A stretch of 64,000 nucleotides of DNA from Melastoma dodecandrum (GCA_029817715.1 JARUPY010000533.1:3802001-3866000), one strand, 5' to 3'. Counted from the first letter of the stretch, positions 36,737-51,383 are shown. Program-made: numbers and translations. The notes: generated by a model from the letters alone, not told the origin.

Positions 36737-37075
36737 ATGACTAATTGTCCAAACCCAGAATTGTTCCATTTGGATCACGGGGTTGGCAAGGACTCTACTA
36801 CTGAACTTTTAAATACCGTAGTTGATCGTTTGGAAAATCTATCAGCCCAGATAACTCAATTATCAAGGCCTGTAGAAAGTGATTCTAAGAAATTAGTGGT
36901 TCAGAGTGAATTTAAGAATTTTTTCCTTGAAGGTAAGTCCAGTTTGGGATTTTCGGCTAGTTCAAGATACTCTAACGGGTACTTGAGGTTGACAGATCGC
37001 CGGCGACAAAGTCAATTAGAAAAAAACTTCCTAAGTTCGTATCCTACGTGTTTAATTGGAATCAGAGCCGCTTAG
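36737..37075 (+). CDS. Short open frame at the 3' end of the pararetroviral block
   Basis: 113 codons from ATG, predicted helical near VVDRLENLSAQITQL. No recognised domain. It lies between the TATA box and DUS2. It could be the first frame of a second partial viral copy or a frame in the leader. Confidence 0.3.
   Translation: MTNCPNPELFHLDHGVGKDSTTELLNTVVDRLENLSAQITQLSRPVESDSKKLVVQSEFKNFFLEGKSSLGFSASSRYSNGYLRLTDRRRQSQLEKNFLSSYPTCLIGIRAA
37057..37068 (+). promoter_or_regulatory. Possible initiator-Met tRNA primer-binding site
   Basis: TGGAATCAGAGC, one mismatch from the plant consensus TGGTATCAGAGC used by caulimovirids and many retrotransposons. The copia element in this window has the exact consensus at 51582. 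Confidence 0.4.
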
Positions 37076-37339
37076 GAAAAATTTTTAATCAGTCTTGAGG
37101 GACTAAATTGCAAAAGAGGAAAAATTTAAGGCTTAATTAGAAGAAAAAGAAAAGAAGAGGAGAGAGACTACGATAAGATAGGGGAAAAATATTTACGGGA
37201 CCACGGTAAAAGATTACTGGCCTCTTGCCAAAACCACGACATAACCCCGTATCGTGGAACGGAACTAATTAGGCTGATAAAATATTTGGAGTCTTTTCAG
37301 CTGGGTCAGCGCGATTCGACTACTCATTCAAGCGGATCG

Positions 37340-40319
<2,980 letters not shown>

Positions 40320-41651
40320 TAGTTCTTCATGGACGAGTTCCTTACATGTGTTTCCAAGGTGCAGTCTGGATAAGCAGTGAGTACCAAGTCTTCAATAGGT
40401 CCCCGGGGCCTGAAGACGCTTTTCTTCCGCTTCATCAATGACCCGAAGGGTGGGAAGCGACGGCAGGAAGAGGCGAGTCCTCTCTCCTTGTGACGTCCCT
40501 CATTTTTATGGCTCATCTAAACACTCTTTACGCCTCATACCGTGAAAATGACAGATGATGTTGCTTTGCCATAGGCGGCATGGCCTACTGTGGTTCCTGT
40601 TCCGGTGATTCACATGATGTTCGAGTCGCTCGAGACGAAGTCCATCAGACAACTCCTGTCTTGTTTCTTTTGTTAAGCCGTTAGCATTGAAGGATTTGGT
40701 GTGGGGTATAAATCGTAGTTTAAGCATTCTTTACTGCCCTAAAATCGGGAGAGGACATGAAGGGCATTTTCCCAACAACCCTCTGAGGGCATTCCAGTAA
40801 CTTTACTTTCTCCCCTCCTATGGGAGAAGGACCGACTGAACCCCAAGGAGGGCAAAACGGGGAAGTCCAAGCAAACTTCCGAGGTTATTCTCGTAATTTC
40901 GTCTCAAATGGCCTCCCCAATCTGGTTTCTTCTTCTTCTTCCCCGACCCCGGACCCGTTTACTTACCACCGGCCACTGCCCTCCGCCTACCAACGGTGAT
41001 CGACGGCGACCTCCTTCGGTCTTGCGGTCTCCCTTCCGATTCCTCTCCATCAGGTTTGTTTTCCCGCGACTTCCTGGCTTCTTCGTGTTAGCTATAGCTT
41101 AGACGCGGGCGGTTGCCTTTTCTTGGCTTGTGCGGGAGGTGGGGGGAGAATCTCCCCGATGCGATCTCTCCGTAAGGAGGAAGGGATGGATGGATAGTGT
41201 TTTGTTCTGTCGATTCTTGTTGTTTGTGCGGCTGCTGTGTCCGCGTCTTGATGTTGCATGTTGATTTAGGTAGTGGTAGGTTGGGTGAGGTTTGTTGCTG
41301 CGGTTCTGGAATCTTGAATTTTTTTTACGGAGTCTTTTGAGAGAGGGCTTTTGGTTCTTGGATTCGGTTATCGGCATTGATACTATTTCGTGCTCCTTTA
41401 GACGTGTGGTAGGGAGTAGGTGGATCTTGTAAGTGTTCATTTTGTGTAACCTGGTGGCTGTTGGCGTATCTGTTTCTTTCTTGTCCACTTTTTTTTCTCG
41501 TTCTCTGGTTGAGTGTGAGTGTATTACGGCAGCCAGCAGAATGTTTTCACAGGCAGTATATCCCATTCAGCCATTCTGATATGCCCCTAATTCTGTCACG
41601 CAGGTGGTGCTGTGTTGCTGATTCTCAAACGATAAACAGTAGTTAAAATAA
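40320..41651. other. Intergenic plus 5' UTR introns of RMD5
   Basis: The first part is the 3' flank of DUS2. From about 40900 a GC-rich leader starts, with a plausible 5' UTR exon ending near 41054 (CAG/GTTTGT) and an acceptor near 41603. The RMD5 5' UTR therefore seems to be spliced while its coding region is a single exon. Confidence 0.45.
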
Positions 41652-42812
41652 ATGATGGATGTGAACTCCATTAGAGATGCCTTCGATAAGGTAACAAAAA
41701 AACAGAAGCTTTCATACTCTCAAAGCCGTGAAGTGATTGATCAGATGGTTCTGGTAATTGAGAACTCTATACAGAAAGTGGTTCAGGATCAGAATTCTGA
41801 CTGTCAACTCGATTGCCGAGCACTTGTTGCGGAACTCGGGTCCAAGATAAAGGAAATCACATCTCTCAGTCGCTTGGAGGGTACACAGAAGGAACTGAAT
41901 ATAGCGCTGAGCAAATATGCTAAAGTTCTGGAGAAATCCTTTAATGCGGATATTGCAAATGCCTACAGACATGTTGACATGGATGCGAGCACAGTTAACC
42001 AGATAATTGCTTGTCACTTTTATCGGCAAGGTGTCTTTGAAGTAGGAGACTGCTTTGTTAATGAGGCAATGGGACCGGACTCTGTCAATATGATTAAATC
42101 TCCATATATAGAGATGTACCAGATAATAGAGGCGATGAGGAATCAAAATCTGGTACCAGCTCTGAAGTGGGCGTCTTCCAATAGTAGCAGAATGAAGGAA
42201 AATGGATCTGACCTCGAGCTAAAGCTTCACCGCATGCAGTTTGTTGAAATCCTTCAAAGGGGAAGCAGGGATGAAGCCCTGAGGTATGCGAGAACTCATC
42301 TCGCGCCTTTTGCATCCAGTCATATGGCAGAAATACAGAAGCTTATGGGTTGCCTGTTATGGGCTGGAAGGCTTGAGCAGTCCCCTTACCCTGATGTGTT
42401 GTCCTTAGCTAATTGGGACAAGCTTGCTGAGGAAGTGGCGAGGCAGTTTTGCAGTCTGCTTGGCCAGTCTTATGAAAGTCCATTGAGTGTTACTGTGTCA
42501 GCCGGGTTCCAGGTCCTGCCACAGTTTCTCAAGTATTTGACTGTGTCGGGGAAGAAGGAAGAATGGCAGACAACTAAACATTTGCCCGTGCCTGTGGAAC
42601 TGGATGACGAGCTGCAGTTCCATTCTATATTCGTCTGCCCTGTCTCAAAGGACCAAGCGTCAGATGATAACCCTCCCATGTTGATGAAGTGCGGGCATGT
42701 GCTCTGCAAGCAGTCCATAATGAGGATGTCGAAGAACCTCTCCAAGTCCTTCAAGTGCCCCTATTGCCCCTCTGACATCGATGCAAATCAATGTAGGCCA
42801 CTGAACTTTTAG
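41652..42812 (+). CDS. RMD5: RMD5/RMND5 homolog, RING subunit of the GID/CTLH ubiquitin ligase
   Basis: A single coding exon of 386 residues, the usual family length. A helical N-terminal part (1-110) leads to a LisH motif (about 113-145, IIACHFYRQGVFEVGDCF), a CTLH domain (about 150-210, PYIEMYQIIEAMRNQNLVPAL) and a CRA region. The C-terminus holds an atypical RING (about 329-373): CPVSKDQ, CGHVLCKQSI, FKCPYCP. By family, Rmd5/Gid2 pairs with Maea/Gid9 to form the E3 core. The single-exon coding region suggests old retrocopying or intron loss in the lineage, but the 5' UTR seems spliced. No damage seen. Confidence 0.95.
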   Translation: MMDVNSIRDAFDKVTKKQKLSYSQSREVIDQMVLVIENSIQKVVQDQNSDCQLDCRALVAELGSKIKEITSLSRLEGTQKELNIALSKYAKVLEKSFNADIANAYRHVDMDASTVNQIIACHFYRQGVFEVGDCFVNEAMGPDSVNMIKSPYIEMYQIIEAMRNQNLVPALKWASSNSSRMKENGSDLELKLHRMQFVEILQRGSRDEALRYARTHLAPFASSHMAEIQKLMGCLLWAGRLEQSPYPDVLSLANWDKLAEEVARQFCSLLGQSYESPLSVTVSAGFQVLPQFLKYLTVSGKKEEWQTTKHLPVPVELDDELQFHSIFVCPVSKDQASDDNPPMLMKCGHVLCKQSIMRMSKNLSKSFKCPYCPSDIDANQCRPLNF

Positions 42813-43220
42813 CATCATATTCCACCCATGTAATCTGTGACCATGGTGTTCTGCCATTTGTGCATTTGTCTAGACTGCTCGCTCCCGGTCAAGCTGAGGC
42901 GAAGTGTTTGACCGTAGTAATGTGACGCGATGATGTGGCAATTACTGTTTTTGTTACCGTTACTGCAGCTGTAAATAGACATTCTTTTCGATATAGATGT
43001 GGGAGTGATATCGCAGCTGGTGTTGTGGAATATCAGAGATTTTGCAAAACGAGAGGGGCAAATAGGACTTTCTCAAGATTTCATCTTTCAATCCTTTATT
43101 CACTCCTACTTGATGTACTCATAAAGCAGGATAACCGGATGGCTCGTCGAAGAATGTGGTTCGTATATGAGGGGAAGTGCCAACACTTGGGGAACATCTG
43201 CCTTAGACTAGCTTCCTTCC

Positions 43221-43298
43221 GATGATGCTCGAACTGAGCAACAGCTCGCTGGAACTAACCAAGGGGCTCGGAACATGATACAGCAGAACAAGCATCTG
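43221..43298 (-). repeat. 78-bp repeat, copy A
   Basis: Aligns without gaps to 44066-44143, about 76 percent identical by hand count. On the minus strand both copies keep an open frame with a YHVP(S/T)P.VSS core. Confidence 0.6.
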
Positions 43299-44065
43299 CT
43301 TTGAAAGGCTGGGAAGATGGGCCTCAAAATTCTGATCCTCTTGATGGTCTCCTGAGGTCAAGGACCTGGATAGCCAGTCTTACAGATGGCGTAGGGCTCC
43401 CGTCAGGATTTGCACACCACAAGCTGACCAGCAGCAGACGCTCGACCTGTATCTTGTTGGAATCCGAGGTCATCTTCTCCTCTGCCGACCTTCACCTGAT
43501 GAACTCAGACCCAATATATCTCATTAGGGCCAAGACTCTAACCTACGACGACATGGTAAGTCAGCTAAACCAAGGGTAGGCCCTGACAGATACATTCAGG
43601 ACGCGGCCGCGGAGATTCAAACCTGTGATCCCCAAGTGAATTCTCGTTGCCCTATCACTTGGGTTTCCCCTTGGGGGCTAGTTTTTTAGTAATGTTTTGC
43701 TAATGCTGGTAGCAATTATCCTCTCGAAGATGCAAAAATAAATGTGTATCATTCCACATGTTGTCTTCAAAACATTTTATAATGCGAAGACCTTGACTTG
43801 CGTCATAATACCTTTATATATAATACATAGTTTGTCATATTAGCCTTATTCTTCTCATTATTTTTTTTAAAAAAAATCTACAATGAAATATCTTGTGATG
43901 CGCCACAGATCCCCAAAATAACAATATAATTCTGATACATATAGTAATGCCAATGTAATAACATGCTATTTCTTATGTAAACTGCCTACGACTAAACCCC
44001 CACCAATCTTTCTGGCTCGACGAAGAGCATGTTTCCTAGATGAGGGGATGTTCCTAGCGTCCATC

Positions 44066-44143
44066 GGTGATGATCGAACTGAGGAATGGATTGCCGGAAC
44101 TGACTGGAGGGGTTGGAACATGATACTGCTGAACGGGCATCTG
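44066..44143 (-). repeat. 78-bp repeat, copy B
   Basis: Partner of 43221-43298. Its minus-strand frame runs from about 44344 to 44057 and is open through the copy. Confidence 0.6.
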
Positions 44144-44616
44144 TTTCGGGTTGTACCCTGATCTGGTCGTATACCTCAGCCCCCACAAAAACAAGTATTC
44201 TCCCCCACCCTTGGATAAGGCCGTTAATGAGCCGGACCGGGATCGGATAACCCCTGCTCGAGCTCGGCCCAAATAAAAAAATACGGGGTATGAGCCCGAT
44301 CTTGACCGGTTCTCTTTAGTCAAGCTGGGCTCTAGCATATTCAAAAATTTTTAGGCTGTGCTAGACTTGAGCCCCAACGTCTCAAATGCCATATTTCCAC
44401 AATTCCCCTTCGACCTCGGTCCGAGCTTCAAATATTTATTTTTATATTTTTTAAAGCCGGACCGGATCTTTTGTCGGGTCCATAAGTCAGCCCGAACATT
44501 GCTTGACCATCTAAACTTAATGCTTGAGCCTGAGCTCGTCGGGTTTTGATTTTTGTTGAGCCGGGCTTGGGTCAGGAGACGAGCCGGGCCGGGTGGTTCG
44601 TGAACCGGCCCTGCTC

Positions 44617-44645
44617 ATGAATTCCCAGGAGTCCTGGGAATTCAT
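44617..44645. repeat. Perfect inverted repeat, 13-bp arms, 3-bp loop
   Basis: Arms ATGAATTCCCAGG and CCTGGGAATTCAT around AGT form a strong hairpin. It lies between AGCCGGG-type repeats and the RG lyase fragment. Its function is unknown. Confidence 0.75.
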
Positions 44646-44856
44646 CGAGCATATAACCCACTCGCACTTGCATCAGACACTAACTCATGTAAGCAGGTGC
44701 ACAACTCTCGTCCTACATTGTTCATTTGTTATAAACACCAACTTCAGTGGCATAGATAGCATCTCTGCGGGAAAGTAAATTACTGTATGACGAAGCAAAC
44801 ATAATCTGTTTCTAGTTTTGGTGAAATGATCCAAGAGGCGTCCCCTTCTGCTCCAT

Positions 44857-45050
44857 GAGACTGATCGGAACAGACAATGAGATCGCAAGGCACGGGATCC
44901 ATGGCCTATACTGGTTCTTCAGCTTTCAAGTAACAGGGCATGTCCTCTGCCAAGGGCTGAACATCTCTACATCACTCAATCGCGTGCCGAGAGTCCATTT
45001 CAAGGGGTGATGTATGACTATATCCGTCTGGAGGGTCCTCCGGCAGTGAC
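44857..45050 (+). pseudogene. Fragment of a third rhamnogalacturonate lyase (last exon)
   Basis: Matches the final exon of both RG lyase copies in this window: DNEIARHGIHGLY at the start, and a tail with MYDYIRLEGPP. The frame shifts once near 44970, so it cannot be translated through. No upstream RG lyase exons were found. It lies only 0.6 kb from the 3' end of copy 2, in the opposite orientation. Confidence 0.8.
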
Positions 45051-45666
45051 CCGAGCAAAAGTTGATACACATTACAAACTCTGGAATAATTCAACTGTTT
45101 GTATGATAGCAAATAACGGCCTTCCCTGGTTACATTTTAATCCAAGCTGGTCAATCTGAGTAAAGCTGGGTAGTGCTCGAATGCTATGCCGACTTCCCAA
45201 ACCAAAGTTAAACGCTTTGGATTTTGGCAATATCACATCATTACCTTGTGCTTAATCCCTTAATTAGGCCACCTGATGTGGGTCGTAAAAGTCACAGAAG
45301 CTGGCTTCCGACCTGAGGTTCCGTTGTCTTTCGTCAGCTGCCATGAGATGACTATAGCATTCGTCCGTAGTCTTTCGTCAGCTGCCATGATATGCATATA
45401 GCATTCGTGGAAATTGAATAGGTCAAAGTCCATTGCTGGATATGACTCTAATCACTTTTAGTCAATTTTAATGGAGATATGCCTAATCACTCTTGAAAAA
45501 TTATGAGTTCTTCTCGAAGGCATGACAAACCGTTCATGAACGGGGTTAATTTACTGGATCAAATCGATACACCTTTTATTAATTCGCAATCAACTTTGAA
45601 CTTTGTCAGCTCCCATAATCTTATTCTTATATAATAAATGATGTATTTATGTAAAGAATCTAGACT
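45051..45666. other. Intergenic, 3' flank of RG lyase copy 2
   Basis: No gene. A tandem duplication of about 43 bp (about 45328-45370 and 45371-45408, GTCTTTCGTCAGCTGCCATG core) is present. Confidence 0.5.
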
Positions 45667-48600
45667 TCAGGCATCCGTGGGTGGACCTTCGAGGCGGATG
45701 TAATCGTACATCAAACCTTGGTAGGGTCCCAAGGCCTTCGGCTGAGTCACATATATGGTGTTGCTTCCCTGTTGAAGAAGACTGCCCGGCACGTCAATGC
45801 TGTAGAAATGGTACAGTCCATGGATGCCATGCCTGGCGATCGCATTGTCCCACCCAAATGTTGGTGTCGTTAGCTGAGGCCGCAATGTACGCTGATTGTT
45901 GAACCGGAACTACATAACAGAATTGTGATACTATCATTAGCATCGCATTCGAAGAAATAAAACCAATCATTCCTCACTGTCCTATACCTGTATTTGGGCT
46001 TCCGTCGATGATGCTAATGCTACCTGCAGGGTATACCTCCCTTGAAATTCTACATGATGCAGATCAAACTTAATTTGCCAAGTCGTTGGTGAAAATGTGG
46101 AGTCGTCCATCTTCTTTGTGACATGAGCATAGAACCAGTCCTTAGAATAATTACTAACTCCAACAGTATAGATGAGATCACTGTTTGGATATAGCACGGC
46201 ATATCTTGCCCACAACCCATATTGTCGAAACCTGAAAACGAAATTGATTCTTCCATTGATAAGCAAACAGATCACACAAAAACATGCTTAAATGCATTAG
46301 TCATCAGTATAGTCACCTGTCTTCATAGTCATTGAGGAGCACCTCGTTGATGAGACTTGGGTTGGGGTCTGGCACGTAGAATTCTGCAGCTGACCGGTCA
46401 GGGATGCCAATTTCCCACAATGTCGGCCCTTGTCTAGGCGGATTGAATAAGAGTGCCCCCATGTTAATGTCAGATCCAGATTTTACAGAGATGTTTCCTT
46501 CATATTTATAGTCTCCAAGGATTCCTGGCACCCACGTGAAGAGATTATAGACGCCTGGACGGATGTTCTTTATCACAAAGCTGCCATTCTCATCCGAACG
46601 CGTCCAAAACTGGTATCCCTGCAAATATTAAACACCCAAATGAGTCTCAAACAATTTCCTACTTCATGTAAAAGCAGAACAAAACCTTAGTCTCCGTTTG
46701 CCATGATCCAGCATTTCCTGGAAGTGCTAGTCCAACATACGCGAAGTTCGCTCCAAAATCCTCTGTGTTTATGTACCTACCACATCAAAGGCATACAAGT
46801 TTATCGACCACTTTATTGTTGGCCTAACAAAGTCCTCGCTGTTGATGTCAACTGCCACTGCATTATACCTGTCATGAATCATCAATTGACCCGAAACTGT
46901 TCCTCTTCCACTTGAAGGAGGAAAATCACTCGAGGATATGAAATTGTAAGGCCAATTTGCGACTTCTTTAGTCATCTAAAGAGTAGTAAAGGAAACCTAC
47001 GAGAATCAGCAAAGAGAGATGACTCCTAAATCAAATCGACGACATAGCTATGATGATAGGCTCACTTGTGCTTTTGCATCCGCCCACAAGCGGTCATATG
47101 CATTCGCGTTAGATGTGGCCGAGTTGAGGTAAATCAGGACGGGGCCAAAAACCTTCTTCCAGCTCTCTTGGACAGTGAAATATGTATTGAAGTCTCTCCC
47201 ACCATAGTGATCGCTCATGAACATCTAAAATAAATTCAGCTTTCGGTCATCTAATAAGCAATACAGAAAAGAATCACAATCACGATTACTTGAATTCCGG
47301 GACACTCAGGAGGATGTCTTACGCCAAGGGTCGTGGGGCCCACGTGCGAAGTTAGATCTTGCTTCGTAGGTCCGCCTGTTCGGAACTCGTAACTGGGCGT
47401 GATCATCCAGAATCCGACGGATGGATCCTGACTTATCCATCCATGGACTTTATCATTTTGGCTTTCCACGGAGTACTGATACTTATCATCTACCTACTTG
47501 GACAAATTAATTTAATCATTTACCAATAAAAAGGATTAGTCCGAAAAGATATAACATGTAAGTTGCACTTCGACAGGAAACGCAAAACCTTACCTCTCCT
47601 TTGATGCCTCCGTTTGAATGATCATTTAGAAGGACCGCTTCCGGGTATCCGAGTTTGATACCCCGCGCACGATCCAATGCCGCCGGCATGACCCTTCTCC
47701 TTTTATCTGACACCGCCATATAATGAAACCTACGTACGGGAAAAAATATATCATATTACGATATCCATTTGCACTTCTCTTCGCTATTGAGGAAACTGAA
47801 GACCATATCATTCAGTTACTTATTTCGGTTGAGCTTGAAAACAACCCTAGCTTGACCCAAGTCGAACTCTGGCCATCCGGCTTCGCGTTCAAATATCGCA
47901 TAGGTGTAGAATCCCGAGGAGTTCCTCAACATGACATATCTACAAAAGAAAAACGTCGCTAATATCTCAACACTCCCTCCTATACTTAATCAGGTCCCAC
48001 GATCTCACCTCTTGTCGATATTCAACGGCGCAACGCCACGAGGCGAACCAGGACTCCACTTCCTCAAGAACGATAACTCCAGCACATCGCCCGTCTGTTG
48101 TATGACCTTCATCCTCGTCCCGTGAACACTGGGACGAAACAAATGCCATTAGATCTCAACTCCGAATGACGACTCACTCTCTGTAAAATGAACTTGTGAT
48201 AGTTACATGTCGGTGGCCCCGCCTTTTTCCGTAGAACCCCAAACGAGGTCGAGATACCTGAAAATCACACATCAAAGAAGCATCTCCGATCACGAATGAA
48301 ATTCAGAACCCAATTTTCATCCCCTCGAACGTGTGAGAGTGATGTGACAAGATGGGGTTACCCTCTGTTGGCGGGCCTATTTTTGACATCAAGCAAATTG
48401 TCGATTCCATTGTAACTAATCCCAATTACTTCACCTTCTGGGTAGGACAATCTCACACGAACCAATCCGTTGTCCATCACAACCTTTTAAAAAAATCAAA
48501 GTTATTTAATTGATTTCTTGTATTAAACTAATCGGACCGGTAAAGCGGGATACAAAAAGCAAACTTAGTTAATCAATGAATTGTGATAAAATATATGCAC

Positions 48601-49880
48601 CTGGCCATCTCGGGCATGTGGGTGAAGTTGGACTATTGGGGTGGATATTACCGACCTACCTTCGTTCCTGCATTAAAATACGAAATCAAAAAGGCAAACG
48701 ATTGTAATGCAAGTCAACAAAGAGCTGATGACCTAAAATCATGTCCTGATGCCTTTTCTTTTCCTTTTCTTTTTGCTAGAAAGGCATGGTTCTCTTTAAC
48801 GGTTCAGAATTATGTTCCGAGTTAAAGCATGACTTCACCAACTTAACAATTAATAGTAACTCTTCATCATAACTAAGTACATGCGATTATTTCTCCTTAA
48901 GTACATATCTATTCAGTCAGGTGATTGAATAAAAGAGAATGACTTGACTTTTGAGATGGACATAAAATGTGTAAAGGTGAGTGGGGTTTGTTAAACGTGG
49001 CAATGATTTATTTATAACTATTTGGTCGAGTATTTGGTGATTTGTTTGTTGACCAGATATTGACTTTCCTGGGGACTTTTTTTAATTTTGTAATAACTTC
49101 TTAGTGGAGGTGTTATAGTCAATAATCACGACCCACTGCTCGGCCAATGAAGAAGAAAAGACTAAAGTTGAGGTTGAGAATATTTTTGGTATGAATTTAT
49201 AAATAAATAACAGAAGAATAAGATGATGAAGAAAGGAAGAAAAGAATTCTTTTTGTTATAAAAGAAAGTCTAATTCACCACGCCGTCGGCAGCTCATCTG
49301 AAGCTTAATAATACGACCGATCTCGAGTTATTGTACGTCTCTAGTAAGCAGTATAGTATAGCTAGATGCTTGTGATGGAAAACATACAAAAAGTTAGGCC
49401 GTTCGACTTGGAAAGTGTTGATCGGTTTCTAGAGAGGTGGTCGGGGCTGATTATACTTGCACAAATACATGACTACAATTCTATCACGAAATGTTATTTG
49501 ACCATGACATTTCATCCGTTCAAACTTGCCGTGATTTTACCGCCTGTATTTTGATTAAGAAGAATTCTTACATCTGAGAGGAAGAAACGCTTTCCGACGA
49601 ACACAAAGCCAATACCTTGGCCATTACTCATCATCTAGGATTCGGAATTTCGCTCAAAACGGTGACAAGAGAACTCTAAATTCAGGCTCCGACATGACAA
49701 AGTACCGGATTCCGTTCCTCGATAAACAACGCTGGCACCACGAACAGAAATGAAAGAAAAAAGTTTGCGCATGGAAAATGAAACGTACCCTTGAGGCCGA
49801 TCATCTCCGGAACTGCCTGGGAAGGGGAAGACAACCCCGAAGAGCATCAGAGGAAGAAGCCATTTACTACGCGAATTCAT
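45667..49880 (-). CDS. Rhamnogalacturonate lyase copy 2 (PL4 family), intact
   Basis: Secreted enzyme that cleaves the rhamnogalacturonan I backbone of pectin by beta-elimination. Fourteen exons (reverse strand): 49880-49789, 48655-48601, 48483-48362, 48257-48207, 48128-48009, 47939-47820, 47729-47594, 47493-47323, 47224-47066, 46975-46869, 46776-46686, 46618-46317, 46231-45988 and 45909-45667. They join in frame to about 670 residues, a normal length. A signal peptide fills the first 25 or so residues (LLPLMLFGVVFPFPG). The large catalytic beta-sandwich is followed by a fibronectin-like part (GYQFWTRSDENGSFVIKN) and a C-terminal carbohydrate-binding-like domain ending YDYIRLEGPPTDA. Exon sizes match copy 1, but copy 2 has one more intron (46316-46232). 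Intron 1 is long (about 1.1 kb). Confidence 0.92.
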
Positions 49881-50923
49881 TGTTGGAGTTTCAGGAGATT
49901 AAGAGGGGAGGGGAGGGGGGATTCAATTGGAAAGACATGCATTGAAATCACTTATATATATAGACACACACAAGAGAGAGGTGAATGCACATTAATGTTA
50001 TACTTTTTTCATGTGGTGTGAATTAATGAAATGATAGGAAAAGTCAGTAAGGATTCGATTAATGAGTTGGGGTGGGGGGAGGGAGTAGATTAGTTGACGA
50101 AATAGGATTCTTTTCCTATAATTTCGGAAGACTAGTCAAATATTTTTCGAGTTTGGAAATTTATGTAACGAATGGTGGCTTTTGATTATCTATCTGATGG
50201 GATGATGATGGCGGGGGCAGGTTTTCATTGTCGGGCTTTTCAGTTTAGTGGTTTCTGGGCCCAATTCCGCCATCAAAGGCCCATTTAACGAAGGACCTTG
50301 TGCCAATCATAGGATATATTGTTAAAAGATATTTCTTATTTTCAACACATTATCAAATTTTATAGGTAAAATGACCTTAACTTTGAGTCGACTTTTTGTT
50401 TTGATATTAACTTAATTTGTTATATAACTTTGTCACCAATTTTTATTTTTATTTTATTTTTGGCAAATCTTGAATTTTATCGCGCATTAAGCCAAACAGA
50501 CCTTAATAGACAATTTTCATTTATCAACTAAAAATAAAAAAATTTAAAAAAATAAGAAATAATATTGAAACATACCGTATGTTTTTTTATTTTAAAAATT
50601 TGATAGACAAATCAAGTGAATTGGAAGCCGAAGTTGGACGATCTTCTATTAGGGAGCTACTATTACGAGTAAAGTGGATTATGAGGCAAATGAATGAGAG
50701 GTTGAAACTCCACTATTATAGGACACGGGTCAGACTATATTAAAGTCTTGTTTGGCTTTTGCTTTGTCAAAATCAAAATAAAAACAAAAATTGATGATAA
50801 ATAATTGGCTTGGCTCAAAATTAAAGCCATTTTACCAAATTTACAGGGGTTGATATATAATGTTAAATAATTTCTTGAATCTTAGAGAAGTTTAAAATAA
50901 GGAAGAAACATAATTTCCCCGGT
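49881..50923. other. Intergenic, promoter side of RG lyase copy 2
   Basis: AT-rich DNA with no supported gene. The first few hundred bases act as the 5' flank of RG lyase copy 2 (a GGGGAGG-rich patch near 49905-49920). Confidence 0.45.
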
Positions 50924-51307
50924 TGTTGCCTTGCTTACATGCACAAAGTTACATGCCCGAGAAGTTTCGGCAAATCATGTGGCGTCTGACGATTGCCTAG
51001 CAGTTGCAAAGGGAACCGAAAGTAGGAGTATCGGAATCTCAGACGTGACAATCATATAGAGCTTACCAGAACGACAAGAGTTATCGGGCAACAAGTTGTT
51101 CCGCAATGCAGCCTGGAAAGTCACGCGCCGACAAGAGCTATCGGGCAACGTTCGAGGCTAACGTTGCTCCCCTTAGTAATTTTTCCAAAGTCGAACGATA
51201 TAGACTGCCGCCCTGCTGAGAGTTTTTGATAAAGTTGACAACATCCGACTAATGGCTCCTTCTCTCGTAGACTCTAGAAGTCTCTTAGTCTAGAAAGCTC
51301 TCGTAGG

Positions 51308-51320
51308 TTCTAGAAGTTTC
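51308..51320 (+). promoter_or_regulatory. Perfect heat-shock element 1 in the copia LTR
   Basis: TTCTAGAAGTTTC fits TTCnnGAAnnTTC, three inverted units, the binding form for a heat-shock-factor trimer. It lies about 95 bp before the LTR TATA box. An imperfect copy starts at 51273. Confidence 0.6.
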
Positions 51321-51370
51321 TTACATTAGTCTAGAAAGCAATAGGACTAGTCTAGATTTTTCTTAGATAG

Positions 51371-51383
51371 GAAAATTCTAGAA
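51371..51383 (+). promoter_or_regulatory. Perfect heat-shock element 2 in the copia LTR
   Basis: GAAAATTCTAGAA fits GAAnnTTCnnGAA exactly, about 32 bp upstream of the TATA box at 51415. Confidence 0.6.

Larger units (their letters stand above)
29938..37075 (+). mobile_element. Endogenous caulimovirid-like (pararetrovirus) block, defective
   Basis: Domains in order on the plus strand: coat-protein-like region ending in a CCHC zinc finger (30156-31345), 30K-type movement-protein-like region (31637-32247), aspartic protease with DTG (32737-33258), a reverse-transcriptase stub joined to RNase H (about 33430-33926), a second CCHC knuckle with lysine-rich repeats (33983-34628), a long frame of unknown function (35029-36030), and then a TATA box, a short frame and a possible initiator-tRNA primer site. 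A 30K movement protein together with an RT/RNase H unit points to Caulimoviridae, not to an LTR retrotransposon. No LTRs were seen. At least five frame changes and several in-frame stops make it non-functional as it stands. Outer borders are approximate and the genus is unresolved. Confidence 0.75.
42813..44856. other. Intergenic with repeated fragments
   Basis: No intact gene. It contains a homologous pair of 78-bp segments (43221-43298 and 44066-44143), AGCCGGGC-like degenerate repeats at about 44220-44600, and a hairpin at 44617-44645. An open frame at 43301-43579 (92 codons) has no recognisable domain. Confidence 0.5.

Noticed and set aside
29938..37075. Assigning the pararetroviral block to a named genus such as Florendovirus or Petuvirus
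   Set aside because: The main diagnostic RT palm is deleted, and I cannot run a phylogeny.
43600..43680. tRNA-like T-arm sequence on the minus strand (GGTTTGAATC)
   Set aside because: I could not build acceptor, D and anticodon arms around it.
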